Shown here one piece after another: positions 1-6,092 of a DNA stretch of 7,009 nt. Both the position numbers and the translations under genes were made by a program. Under the pieces are notes generated by a model. That model ran no database searches. It was not told where the DNA came from and was given only the letters and a program-made list of their open reading frames with translations. The stretch comes from Candidatus Roizmanbacteria bacterium CG10_big_fil_rev_8_21_14_0_10_45_7 (lineage in GTDB: Bacteria > Patescibacteriota > Microgenomatia > UBA1406): positions 2,012 through 9,020 of the forward strand of contig PFEE01000029.1 of the NCBI GenBank assembly GCA_002793745.1, in the 5' to 3' direction. Position 1 is the first letter of the stretch; each line of letters opens with the position of its first letter.

Positions 1-1546
1 GATGGGTATTAAGGAGTTCTTTCTGTGCTTTGAGTGCCTCGTGCAACGTTATCCCGGCAGCAATAATCAGTACATCATTGGTTTTTTCTGGGTCTCCCCA
101 CACATGAAACCCGCCAATGGGAAATTCCGTGTCAAAATCGTACAATACCGGAACCTTACTGCGTGTGAGGCGCATATAGCGTATACCCTGCTGGCCGTAC
201 AGCTCAAACAGCAATTTATAGCTGGCGGTAGCGTCAGCCGGGTACACTATGGTAGTGCCGGGAAGAGAGCGCATCATGGCAATATCCTCCAGTCCCATTT
301 GCGACGGCCCGTCTTCTCCGATTGAAACACCCACATGGGTGCCAACAACCATTAGATTGGCTCCACTATAGTTAGCCATGCGCAGTTGGTCAAATGCTCG
401 GGTTAAAAACGCAGCGAATGTCGCCAGCACCGGCGTTTTTCCCCGCATTGCCATACCCGACGCAACACTGACCATATTTTGCTCTGCAATAAACATCTCA
501 TAGAAACGTGTAGGGTACTCATGTCCAAACCTGTTGGTATAGGTTGAATTAGAAACTTCTGCGTCAAACACCACCACATCGTGTGCTTCTTTACCTAAAG
601 CCACCAGTGCTTCGCCAAACGCAGCACGTGGCGCTATTTCTTTTTTAAGTGAATAGGGGCTATGGGGAGCGACGAGCGACGAATGAACTATATAAGTCTG
701 TGTATGCTCCGGAGGCTTGCTGATGTCGTACTTGTCACGCGCACTCTCAGGTATGGGCAGCTCGCGAAGCGCCATAAACAACTCCTTTTTACTTAATGCC
801 TTGCCATGCCAATCTTCCTGATTTTCAAACACCGAAACGCCCCTGCCTTTCACGGTTTTGGCTAGTAATACCGTCGGCTTATGTGTAATCATTGCCGCCT
901 GCTTATAGGCCTTGCTCACCGTATCAACATTATGGCCGTCTGCTATAACGATCGTGTGCCACCCGAATGCGGCAAAACGTTCCTCATATTCATGCAGCCT
1001 CCAACCAACCATAGTTTCACCACGCTGCCCCAGCCGATTGACGTCAACAATGGCGACTATATTGTCTACCCTCCGGTATCCCGCCCACAGGGCAGCCTCC
1101 CACACTTGCCCTTCTGCCAGTTCAGAGTCACCCAACAACACATACGTTTTTGCGTTTTTTTGGGTAAGGGCAATGCCCAAGCCAATTGATAAACCTTGTC
1201 CCAAACTTCCGGTTGCTGCTTCGGTAAAGGGAAAACGCATACTGGGATGCCCCTCAAGGTTTGAAGAAAAATCACGCAGCGATAGCAACTCCTTGCGGGA
1301 AACCGCTCCGGCTACATGGTACAGCGCGTACAACAACGGAGCAGCATGGCCTTTTGAAAATACTACGCGATCGTTTTCTTCACGATCTGGATTAGCCAAG
1401 TCAAATTGGTAAAAGCCGCCAAAAAAGAGTACTGCCATAAGCTCAACGGCCGACAGTGATGAAGTGGGGTGTCCCGATCCCGCGGCTGTGGTGGATTCAA
1501 GAATGGCTCTGCGCAGTAAAACGGCTATGTCACCGATGTTATTCAT
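1..1546 (-). CDS. tkt: Transketolase, short (human-type) single-chain form; C-terminus cut by window edge
   Basis: Thiamine-diphosphate enzyme that moves two-carbon ketol units between sugar phosphates in the non-oxidative pentose phosphate pathway, in the cytoplasm. I translated 515 residues from the ATG at 1546; the frame stays open to the left edge, so the end is missing. Visible: TTAAGSGHPTSS near residues 19-30 (His26), SKGHAAP (His67), the cofactor/metal motif GDSELAEG at 139-146 paired with DVNRLGQ (Asn170), EDWHGK (His247), and the pyrimidine-domain IAEQNMVS with the expected catalytic Glu355, followed by GVSIGEDGPSQM near 406-417. These read closest to the animal-type enzyme of about 620 residues, so roughly 100 residues of the C-terminal domain lie outside. 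GDS replaces the more usual GDG. The start lies inside the upstream nuclease gene (8-nt overlap, ATGAATAA), suggesting translational coupling; only a distant purine run precedes it. Family identity is certain; exact sugar specificity is inferred. Confidence 0.96.
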   Translation of the reverse strand, partial: MNNIGDIAVLLRRAILESTTAAGSGHPTSSLSAVELMAVLFFGGFYQFDLANPDREENDRVVFSKGHAAPLLYALYHVAGAVSRKELLSLRDFSSNLEGHPSMRFPFTEAATGSLGQGLSIGLGIALTQKNAKTYVLLGDSELAEGQVWEAALWAGYRRVDNIVAIVDVNRLGQRGETMVGWRLHEYEERFAAFGWHTIVIADGHNVDTVSKAYKQAAMITHKPTVLLAKTVKGRGVSVFENQEDWHGKALSKKELFMALRELPIPESARDKYDISKPPEHTQTYIVHSSLVAPHSPYSLKKEIAPRAAFGEALVALGKEAHDVVVFDAEVSNSTYTNRFGHEYPTRFYEMFIAEQNMVSVASGMAMRGKTPVLATFAAFLTRAFDQLRMANYSGANLMVVGTHVGVSIGEDGPSQMGLEDIAMMRSLPGTTIVYPADATASYKLLFELYGQQGIRYMRLTRSKVPVLYDFDTEFPIGGFHVWGDPEKTNDVLIIAAGITLHEALKAQKELLNTH

Positions 1547-2384
1547 GGGTTAAATAATTCACTTCCTTTTCCAACTCAAGGCGGGTTGCGTTGGGCAACG
1601 GCAACCGCTCACACGCACTTCCTTTCTTGGTAACGTCACTGAGCAATACGCAGTTATTTTCAAACAGCGTACGGCGATGGTCGGGCCCAAGGCTAGATAG
1701 GACGGTAATGGGATACTGTTTCTTTTCTTCAATCATGGAGGCCAAACTATGCTCCTGCGGATAATTCCAACCGGTTAGTCGAATCTGCTGACACGCGGCG
1801 TAGGCAATAGCGTCGGAAGAAAATTTGGTATTGGTAAATATCCACGGCTCATATTGAAATTTATGTGGATCTTTTTTTTCCAATAACAATCTGTCGCGCA
1901 AGTCATCACCGCGAGCTTTCACATACATCACTACTTTTACATCAGTCGATGTTCCCGGAAGATTGTGGTACTTACATTCCACAAAATATTCCCGCGAATC
2001 TTTTTTCGCATACACATCCACCTCATGGGTAACGCATGCGCCCGACAGTACCGTTCCCACCTGGGTGGTATATCCATATTCATCTAGCAAGCGCGCGACA
2101 AAACGCTCAAACGGGTATCCCGTAGGTCCCAGAGCCATAATGGCCTGTTTTAAATTAAATCTACCCACTGCCCGCGGATCCTCCTGGTTAATCAACACTT
2201 CAAGTGACCGATGAATTTCTTGTGTCGTAATACCGTTATATAAATGCTTTTTTACCCGCTTCAGTGCGTCTTGCTGTATAGAACTTGCAACACCTGAGGC
2301 TTTCATGGAATGCAGTAGTTTCTCCTCACTAAAGGGCTCCTGAGTTCCATTTGCCTTGCGCACCATAAAAATCTGCATTGCCAT
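1539..2384 (-). CDS. ATP-cone domain fused to PD-(D/E)XK (Mrr-like) nuclease
   Basis: 281 residues in three parts. Residues about 4-90 look like an ATP-cone, the nucleotide-binding regulatory module of NrdR and ribonucleotide reductases: VRKANGTQEPFSEEKL, then a helical stretch ending in FNLKQAIMALGPTGY. Residues about 91-200 look like a restriction-endonuclease fold: helix FERFVARLLDEYGY (Glu93), then HEVDV (Asp123) and FVECKYHN (Glu136-x-Lys138), which fit the D...ExK catalytic pattern. The C-terminal part, with GWNYP near 205-209 and ITVLSSLGPDHRRTL, is probably helical and may be a helix-hairpin-helix-like DNA-binding tail (a guess). Proteins with this ATP-cone plus nuclease layout are known in bacteria, but I know of no settled function; nucleotide-controlled DNA cleavage in repair or defence is inference. 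The start could be 2384, 2378 or 2366; 2384 is preferred because it lies just downstream of a TATACT box. The gene ends 8 nt inside the transketolase gene. Confidence 0.88.
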   Translation of the reverse strand: MAMQIFMVRKANGTQEPFSEEKLLHSMKASGVASSIQQDALKRVKKHLYNGITTQEIHRSLEVLINQEDPRAVGRFNLKQAIMALGPTGYPFERFVARLLDEYGYTTQVGTVLSGACVTHEVDVYAKKDSREYFVECKYHNLPGTSTDVKVVMYVKARGDDLRDRLLLEKKDPHKFQYEPWIFTNTKFSSDAIAYAACQQIRLTGWNYPQEHSLASMIEEKKQYPITVLSSLGPDHRRTLFENNCVLLSDVTKKGSACERLPLPNATRLELEKEVNYLTHE

Positions 2385-2392
2385 ACATGTCC

Positions 2393-2398
2393 AGTATA
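2393..2398 (-). promoter_or_regulatory. Probable -10 box (TATACT) for the ATP-cone nuclease gene
   Basis: On the minus strand TATACT matches the sigma-70 -10 consensus at five of six positions and lies 8 nt before the ATG at 2384. A start site about 7 nt past the box would fall near 2386, leaving a 0-2 nt leader, and no Shine-Dalgarno sequence is present. No convincing -35 box is seen. An out-of-frame ATG at 2388-2386 lies between box and start. Confidence 0.5.
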
Positions 2399-2414
2399 GC
2401 TGACTTTACCGTAT

Positions 2415-2423
2415 TGGTATACT
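2415..2423 (+). promoter_or_regulatory. Probable extended -10 promoter (TGGTATACT) for the ABC exporter
   Basis: TGGTATACT is an extended -10 element (TG, one base, then TATACT). It ends 6 nt before the ATG at 2430, so transcription starting at the normal distance would begin on or next to the A of the start codon, giving a leaderless mRNA. The 25 nt upstream of the ATG hold no Shine-Dalgarno sequence. The -35 position is a poor match, which extended -10 promoters tolerate. Confidence 0.55.
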
Positions 2424-2429
2424 GTAACC

Positions 2430-4205
2430 ATGAAAAACATTGCGCGGATAGTAAAAATATCAAAGCCGCTGCATCCCTTATTTTTACTGATTGCCGTATT
2501 TATTTTAATTCAGGCAATTCTTGAGCTGGTTGTGCCGTTCATGTCTAAACTCATCGTTGATGAAATTGTGGCGCAAACACAAGGAATAGGCGGACCGATC
2601 ACCACCATAGCATGGTTAATTGCCGGCATGTTTGGCCTCAGTATGCTCTCCATTATTTTTGAAGCAATTGTGGGACGGTTGGGTGACCATAATGCCGCCC
2701 AAATGCGTGCATTTTTAACCGCACGTTTTTACCGCCATGTACTGTCATTACCCCAAAGCTACTTTGACTCTGAGATTTCCGGGAAAATCGTAAACCAACT
2801 CAATCGCGGCATAACCACCACGCATCAATTCATAAACACCGCAACCAACTTTATTCTTCCCACTATTGTGCAAACGATTTTTACCATCGCATTCATGATG
2901 TACTACAGTGTGTGGATCGGCCTTCTATCGCTTTCCATATTCCCCATATTTATTTACCTCAGTTATATTTCAACCAAGCAATGGGGCAAATATGAAGAAG
3001 AAAAAAACAAGCTTGAAGACTATACGCGCGGCAGGATTACCGAAGTGCTTACCAATATGAAGATTGTGAAAAGTACCACCAACGAACAGGCGGAACTACA
3101 TACGGTAAACAACAAGCTGACTGAAATTAATACCATCTACGCCAAACAAAGCAATACCTTTTATATCTGGGATTTTTTGCGCAACGGTTCGCTTATCATT
3201 ATCCTATCGGTCGTCAATATCATTGTTTTTTACAATGCCTATCGCGGACTATTCACCATCGGTGAAATGGTGCTTATCCTGCAGCTCATTAATCAGCTGC
3301 GCCGCCCCTTGTTTGCTATGTCGTATATTCTGTCTGAAATTCAGCGTGCCGAAAGCGGATCAAAGGAATTTTTTGAAATTCTGGAATACCAAGCCACCGA
3401 ACCGCTGTTGACCCATACCCTGCAAGACGTACCGCAGATTAAACAGCCAACGATTACCTTTGATAAGGTATCATTTAACTATCAGGATTCCGAAAGTATT
3501 TTGCGCGATATTTCGTTCACCTTGCCTCCACAGCAAACCGTTGCGCTCGTTGGCCACAGCGGAGCTGGCAAATCAACCATCGTTAACATGATTTTGCGTT
3601 TCTACGAACCCACATCAGGAACGATATTGCTCAATGATAAGCCGTATCAGGAATACGATCACCGCACGATCCGGCGTAACATTGCTCTGGTTATGCAGGA
3701 CAATGAACTGTTTTCCACTACTATTCGTGAAAACGTTGCCTATGGACGAGCCGGATCAGGTGATACAGACATTATTCGCGCACTCAAACTGGCAAACGCA
3801 TACAATTTTGTAAAAAAACTGCCCAAAGTGCTCGACGCACAAATCGGCGAACGGGGCGTCCGACTGTCGGGCGGGCAAAAACAGCGCATACAGATAGCCC
3901 GAGCAATTCTGGCCGACGCTCCTATTCTTATTCTTGACGAGGCAACCAGCAATCTTGATTCAGCTTCCGAACACGCGGTTCAGGAAGGGCTTATCAACTT
4001 AATGAAAAACCGCCTGGTTATTGTTATCGCGCACCGGTTCTCGACCATTCAGCACGCCGATAGGATTTTGGTTATTGACGAGGGAACTATTGTTGACGAG
4101 GGCACACCGGTAAACCTTGCCAAAAAACCAGGTATTTATTCAAACCTATTGAAGTACCAAGTGGAGGGAAACAAGCAGCTGCTTACCCAATTTGATCTTC
4201 ACTAA
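2430..4205 (+). CDS. ABC exporter half-transporter (membrane domain plus ATPase), MsbA/LmrA type
   Basis: 591 residues, the normal size for a half-transporter that works as a dimer in the cytoplasmic membrane, exporting a lipid, peptide or drug at the cost of ATP. Residues about 15-305 form the membrane domain, with hydrophobic segments near 17-40, 58-80, 136-180 and 250-300. The ATPase domain follows from about 340: A-loop Tyr351, Walker A GHSGAGKST (375-383), Q-loop Gln423 in VMQDNELFSTT, GERGVRLSGGQKQR with signature LSGGQ at 479-483, Walker B ILILDE with catalytic Glu504, D-loop SNLDS, and switch His535 in VIAHRFSTI. All catalytic residues are present, so it should be active. No peptidase domain is visible. 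It is the only plus-strand gene, apparently monocistronic, with an extended -10 just before its ATG. Its 3' end overlaps the convergent DUF2130 gene by 23 nt. The substrate cannot be told from sequence; no neighbour points to one. Confidence 0.95.
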   Translation: MKNIARIVKISKPLHPLFLLIAVFILIQAILELVVPFMSKLIVDEIVAQTQGIGGPITTIAWLIAGMFGLSMLSIIFEAIVGRLGDHNAAQMRAFLTARFYRHVLSLPQSYFDSEISGKIVNQLNRGITTTHQFINTATNFILPTIVQTIFTIAFMMYYSVWIGLLSLSIFPIFIYLSYISTKQWGKYEEEKNKLEDYTRGRITEVLTNMKIVKSTTNEQAELHTVNNKLTEINTIYAKQSNTFYIWDFLRNGSLIIILSVVNIIVFYNAYRGLFTIGEMVLILQLINQLRRPLFAMSYILSEIQRAESGSKEFFEILEYQATEPLLTHTLQDVPQIKQPTITFDKVSFNYQDSESILRDISFTLPPQQTVALVGHSGAGKSTIVNMILRFYEPTSGTILLNDKPYQEYDHRTIRRNIALVMQDNELFSTTIRENVAYGRAGSGDTDIIRALKLANAYNFVKKLPKVLDAQIGERGVRLSGGQKQRIQIARAILADAPILILDEATSNLDSASEHAVQEGLINLMKNRLVIVIAHRFSTIQHADRILVIDEGTIVDEGTPVNLAKKPGIYSNLLKYQVEGNKQLLTQFDLH

Positions 4206-5280
4206 GGCTGTTATCGACGTCGTCCAACTCACCGCTTTTTAACTCAGGTAACGCTGCTCCTAACATTCCCTGCAGTTCGCCGTGCATACCAACGGTGTTA
4301 TTAATAACGGTCTCAATCTGCTTTTCGCGCTTTGCCCACATCTTCGTGAAAGCGCGTTTTTCCTTATCCAAATCCATTTTCATGGATGCAAATGATTCAA
4401 CAATGGCCTCTACCCGCTGCTTAAACGTAATGCCCGTTACATACTGGTACAATATATCCATCTTCTCTTTTTTTCCGACCTGGGAATCCTGAGCAAACGC
4501 GACCTGCTGCAAACTCATGCGAAGCGCGGTTGCCACACCTACCACCAACGGCAAGGTACACACCCACACGCCCTGCACATTGCCAAATGCCGTAAGCGTG
4601 GTGGGCAGTGCTTCACTCACCAAAACGGCAACGTCAGCGCGCACGGTTCGCTGGTCTTCTTTTAGCTTCGCAATCCACCCTTCGCTCCACGACTTGGTGC
4701 GCTTGAGTTCCCAAATAATCGTGCCGCACCTTCGGCCCGACCGGTCATATACCTCTTGAATAATATCCGCTCCATTCACTCCTTTAGGGACTTCTTTGAT
4801 AGTGTCCAAGGGGAATGATCGCTTGAGTACCGACTCAAGCTCCAATTCAAGTACTTCGCCTTGCGTTTGCTGCGAACCCTGCTCAAGTTTGCGCCGCAGC
4901 TCTTCATTGCTCTTTACCGCATCCTGCAGCTTTTTTTCCATTTCCCGCTCGCGCAGCTTATGCTCTTCAAACGCCCGCTTTAACGCTGCTTCTTCAACCT
5001 GTTTGCGCTGCTCATCAAGTCTTCGTTCAATCGTTACCTGAAGGCTCCGTTTTTCCTCTTCAATCACCCGCCGTTCTTTGCGCAAACTTACTTCTTGCGC
5101 CTGCGCTTCGCGCAACTGCTTTTCCAATCGTTCTTTTTCTTCAAAATGTTTCTTGTCCGCCTCCTGTGCCGCATGCATTTGCGCTTGCTTCCACAATTTT
5201 TGTTTTACTTCATTCGATACGGCGTCAGACAATTCAATGGGTTTGTTGCAGTTGGGGCAAATGATTACCGAAGTCGCCAT
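4183..5280 (-). CDS. DUF2130 family protein: CxxC motif, long coiled coil, PD-(D/E)XK-like domain
   Basis: 365 residues. The N-terminus has ICPNCNKPI (Cys8, Cys11), one half of a zinc-ribbon-like motif. Residues about 25-137 are rich in Glu, Lys, Arg, Gln and Ala with heptad character, a long coiled coil. From about 138 the sequence shows the DUF2130 signature: GEVLELELESVLKRSFP, PKGVNGADIIQ (Asp172), WELKRTKSWSEGW (Glu191-x-Lys193) and KLKEDQRTVRADVAVLVSE. Asp172 with Glu191 and Lys193 fits a nuclease-fold active site. The tail near 280-330 is again helical and charged. The family is common in bacteria, but I know of no agreed function; a DNA-processing role is inferred from the fold. It is the last gene of the YvlD-VKOR operon, 4 nt after the VKOR stop, with a weak purine motif GAAAGG 12 nt before the ATG. 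Its end overlaps the convergent exporter gene. Confidence 0.93.
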   Translation of the reverse strand: MATSVIICPNCNKPIELSDAVSNEVKQKLWKQAQMHAAQEADKKHFEEKERLEKQLREAQAQEVSLRKERRVIEEEKRSLQVTIERRLDEQRKQVEEAALKRAFEEHKLREREMEKKLQDAVKSNEELRRKLEQGSQQTQGEVLELELESVLKRSFPLDTIKEVPKGVNGADIIQEVYDRSGRRCGTIIWELKRTKSWSEGWIAKLKEDQRTVRADVAVLVSEALPTTLTAFGNVQGVWVCTLPLVVGVATALRMSLQQVAFAQDSQVGKKEKMDILYQYVTGITFKQRVEAIVESFASMKMDLDKEKRAFTKMWAKREKQIETVINNTVGMHGELQGMLGAALPELKSGELDDVDNSLSEDQIG

Positions 5281-5284
5281 ATAT

Positions 5285-5704
5285 TTAGCGCGCCTTTCGC
5301 TCTTTCAGAAAAATCATCAGCGATAGTACAAAAACAACAGCCATAATCAGCTGGCACAATACGCAGACCGGGCAAATAATACGCTCAACAAAAATCTCCA
5401 AAATAGTGAGGCGCAAACAAAACAGCATACCAAACGTGGTCATGCCTAGGGTCAGCTTCGTCATGCGCTTGAGTGAAGCAACCAGAATCGTGATATAGCC
5501 CAGCAGTCCGATAAACGAAACGGGAATGCCATAGAAAAGCGCCAACGATCCTTTGGTTACCGGATCACAGTTAATTGAGGCATTAATGGTACATACTTTT
5601 ATCGGTTCGGGAACCAAAAAGCTGTAGGCGAGGTACAAGGCCAGTATGATCCCAACAATAGATAATCGGGGAATCCATTTCCAGTAAGTTTCGTAGGTTT
5701 CCAT
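5285..5704 (-). CDS. VKOR family protein (vitamin K epoxide reductase-like thiol oxidase)
   Basis: 139 residues, an integral membrane protein with hydrophobic segments near 13-31, 54-77, 86-106 and 109-133, matching the four-helix VKOR fold. Bacterial relatives use quinone to reoxidise a thioredoxin-like DsbA partner, so that disulfide bonds form in exported proteins. The expected cysteines are present: the loop pair Cys38 and Cys46 (INCDPVTKGS), followed by the YGIPVSFIGLLGY helix, and the quinone-side CPVC pair Cys111/Cys114. A third cysteine, Cys117, follows directly (CPVCVLC). The conserved Ser after the second loop cysteine could be Ser53. No thioredoxin domain is fused, and no DsbA-like partner is in the window, so it must be encoded elsewhere. 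It is the middle gene of a three-gene minus-strand operon, 4 nt from each neighbour. Only a distant AAAAGG precedes the ATG, about 14 nt upstream. Confidence 0.92.
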   Translation of the reverse strand: METYETYWKWIPRLSIVGIILALYLAYSFLVPEPIKVCTINASINCDPVTKGSLALFYGIPVSFIGLLGYITILVASLKRMTKLTLGMTTFGMLFCLRLTILEIFVERIICPVCVLCQLIMAVVFVLSLMIFLKERKAR

Positions 5705-5708
5705 AAGG

Positions 5709-6053
5709 TTATTTTTTGCCTTTTAGTATATTTAAAAACGCAGAAACAATTGAAAGAAGAATACTGAAGAAGAATGCACTCAAAAATGACTCAACGACAA
5801 ATCCCGGCACTAATGTTCCCGCCAACATAACCATGGCAGTATTAATAATAAGCGCAAACAGGCCGAGGGTAAGAATGCTGATCGGAAGCGCTATGATCTG
5901 CAGAATGGGACGAACAAAGGTATTCAATACGCCCAACACAATTGCGGTAATAATGGCCGTGGTTAAACCATTAATGGTGACACCGGGAAGTAGATAATCA
6001 GAAATAAGAACGGCAAGGGTTGCAACGAGCAGATTCAATACTAAATTGAGCAT
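5709..6053 (-). CDS. YvlD / phage-holin-4 family small membrane protein
   Basis: 114 residues, almost entirely hydrophobic, with about four membrane segments (near 1-20, 31-45, 50-81 and 88-110) and a lysine-rich cytoplasmic tail KGKK. The pattern of the PF04020 (Phage_holin_4_2 / YvlD) family is present: LLPGVTINGLTTAI, then GVLNTFVRPIL (Asn44, Arg48, Pro49), ALPISILTLGLFALIINTA (Pro57, Gly64, Asn71) and LVPGF near 81-85. Despite the family name, chromosomal members are ordinary membrane proteins of unknown function, and nothing phage-like surrounds it. It is first in an operon with VKOR and DUF2130. The ATG at 6053 lies within a perfect 16-bp palindrome and 6 nt after a -10-like box, with no Shine-Dalgarno sequence. 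Confidence 0.9.
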   Translation of the reverse strand: MLNLVLNLLVATLAVLISDYLLPGVTINGLTTAIITAIVLGVLNTFVRPILQIIALPISILTLGLFALIINTAMVMLAGTLVPGFVVESFLSAFFFSILLSIVSAFLNILKGKK

Positions 6054-6064
6054 GTATACATGCT
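6049..6064. promoter_or_regulatory. Perfect 16-bp palindrome over the YvlD start codon (possible operator)
   Basis: AGCATGTATACATGCT equals its own reverse complement. Extending to 6046-6067 adds two more matching pairs after one mismatched pair. It covers the ATG at 6053-6051 and most of the -10-like box at 6060-6065, where a dimeric repressor would block the operon promoter. A 16-bp perfect palindrome is expected about 0.1 times by chance in a window of this size. The regulator is unknown; a start-codon hairpin in RNA is an alternative. Confidence 0.5.
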
Positions 6065-6088
6065 AAACAAATGTGAGTAAAAAATCAA
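6060..6088 (-). promoter_or_regulatory. Candidate promoter of the YvlD-VKOR-DUF2130 operon
   Basis: On the minus strand TTGATT (6088-6083) and TAGCAT (6065-6060) are separated by exactly 17 bp, the ideal sigma-70 spacing; each matches consensus at four of six positions. Transcription would start about at the A of the ATG at 6053, again predicting a leaderless message. The promoter fits wholly into the 39-nt gap after the preceding gene. Confidence 0.4.
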
Positions 6089-6092
6089 GATA

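Larger units (their letters stand above)
2392..2424. repeat. Inverted repeat CAGTATA / TATACTG in the divergent promoter region
   Basis: Two perfect 7-bp arms, 2392-2398 and 2418-2424, are separated by 19 bp. Each arm contains the -10-like box of one of the two divergent genes, so the symmetry is probably that of a bidirectional promoter rather than an operator. The place where each promoter's -35 contact should lie falls on the other promoter's -10, so the two polymerases could not bind together. Confidence 0.6.

Noticed and set aside
1125..1135. GDS instead of GDG in the transketolase cofactor motif as a sign of lost activity
   Set aside because: The metal-binding Asp and Asn and the catalytic Glu355 are all present, and serine at this position is a plausible natural variant in short-type transketolases.
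881..1412. Plus-strand open frames of 102 and 166 codons
   Set aside because: They lie opposite the transketolase gene, whose conserved catalytic motifs prove the minus-strand frame; their products have no recognisable features.
4173..4184. 12-bp palindrome AAGCAGCTGCTT near the end of the exporter gene
   Set aside because: It is coding sequence (KQLL). One or two 12-bp palindromes are expected by chance in 7 kb, and it can only form a 4-bp stem as RNA.
4821..4840. Strong hairpin: GCTTGAGT and ACTCAAGC, 8-bp perfect stem with a 4-nt loop
   Set aside because: It lies in the middle of the DUF2130 coding region, in the conserved ESVLKRS part, with no U-run after it on either strand. One such stem with a short loop is expected about by chance in a window of this size.
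5725..5730. TATACT on the minus strand before the VKOR gene, as an internal promoter
   Set aside because: It lies at the end of the YvlD coding region with no -35 or TG extension, and the gene is already explained by the tight 4-nt operon spacing.
5709..6053. Phage holin, suggesting a prophage
   Set aside because: The family name is historical; the protein is a YvlD-type chromosomal membrane protein, and no endolysin, capsid, tail or integrase gene is nearby.
6079..6092. Run of T on the minus strand just after the 92-residue gene, as a possible terminator
   Set aside because: No stem precedes it; the sequence is better explained as part of the following operon's promoter region.
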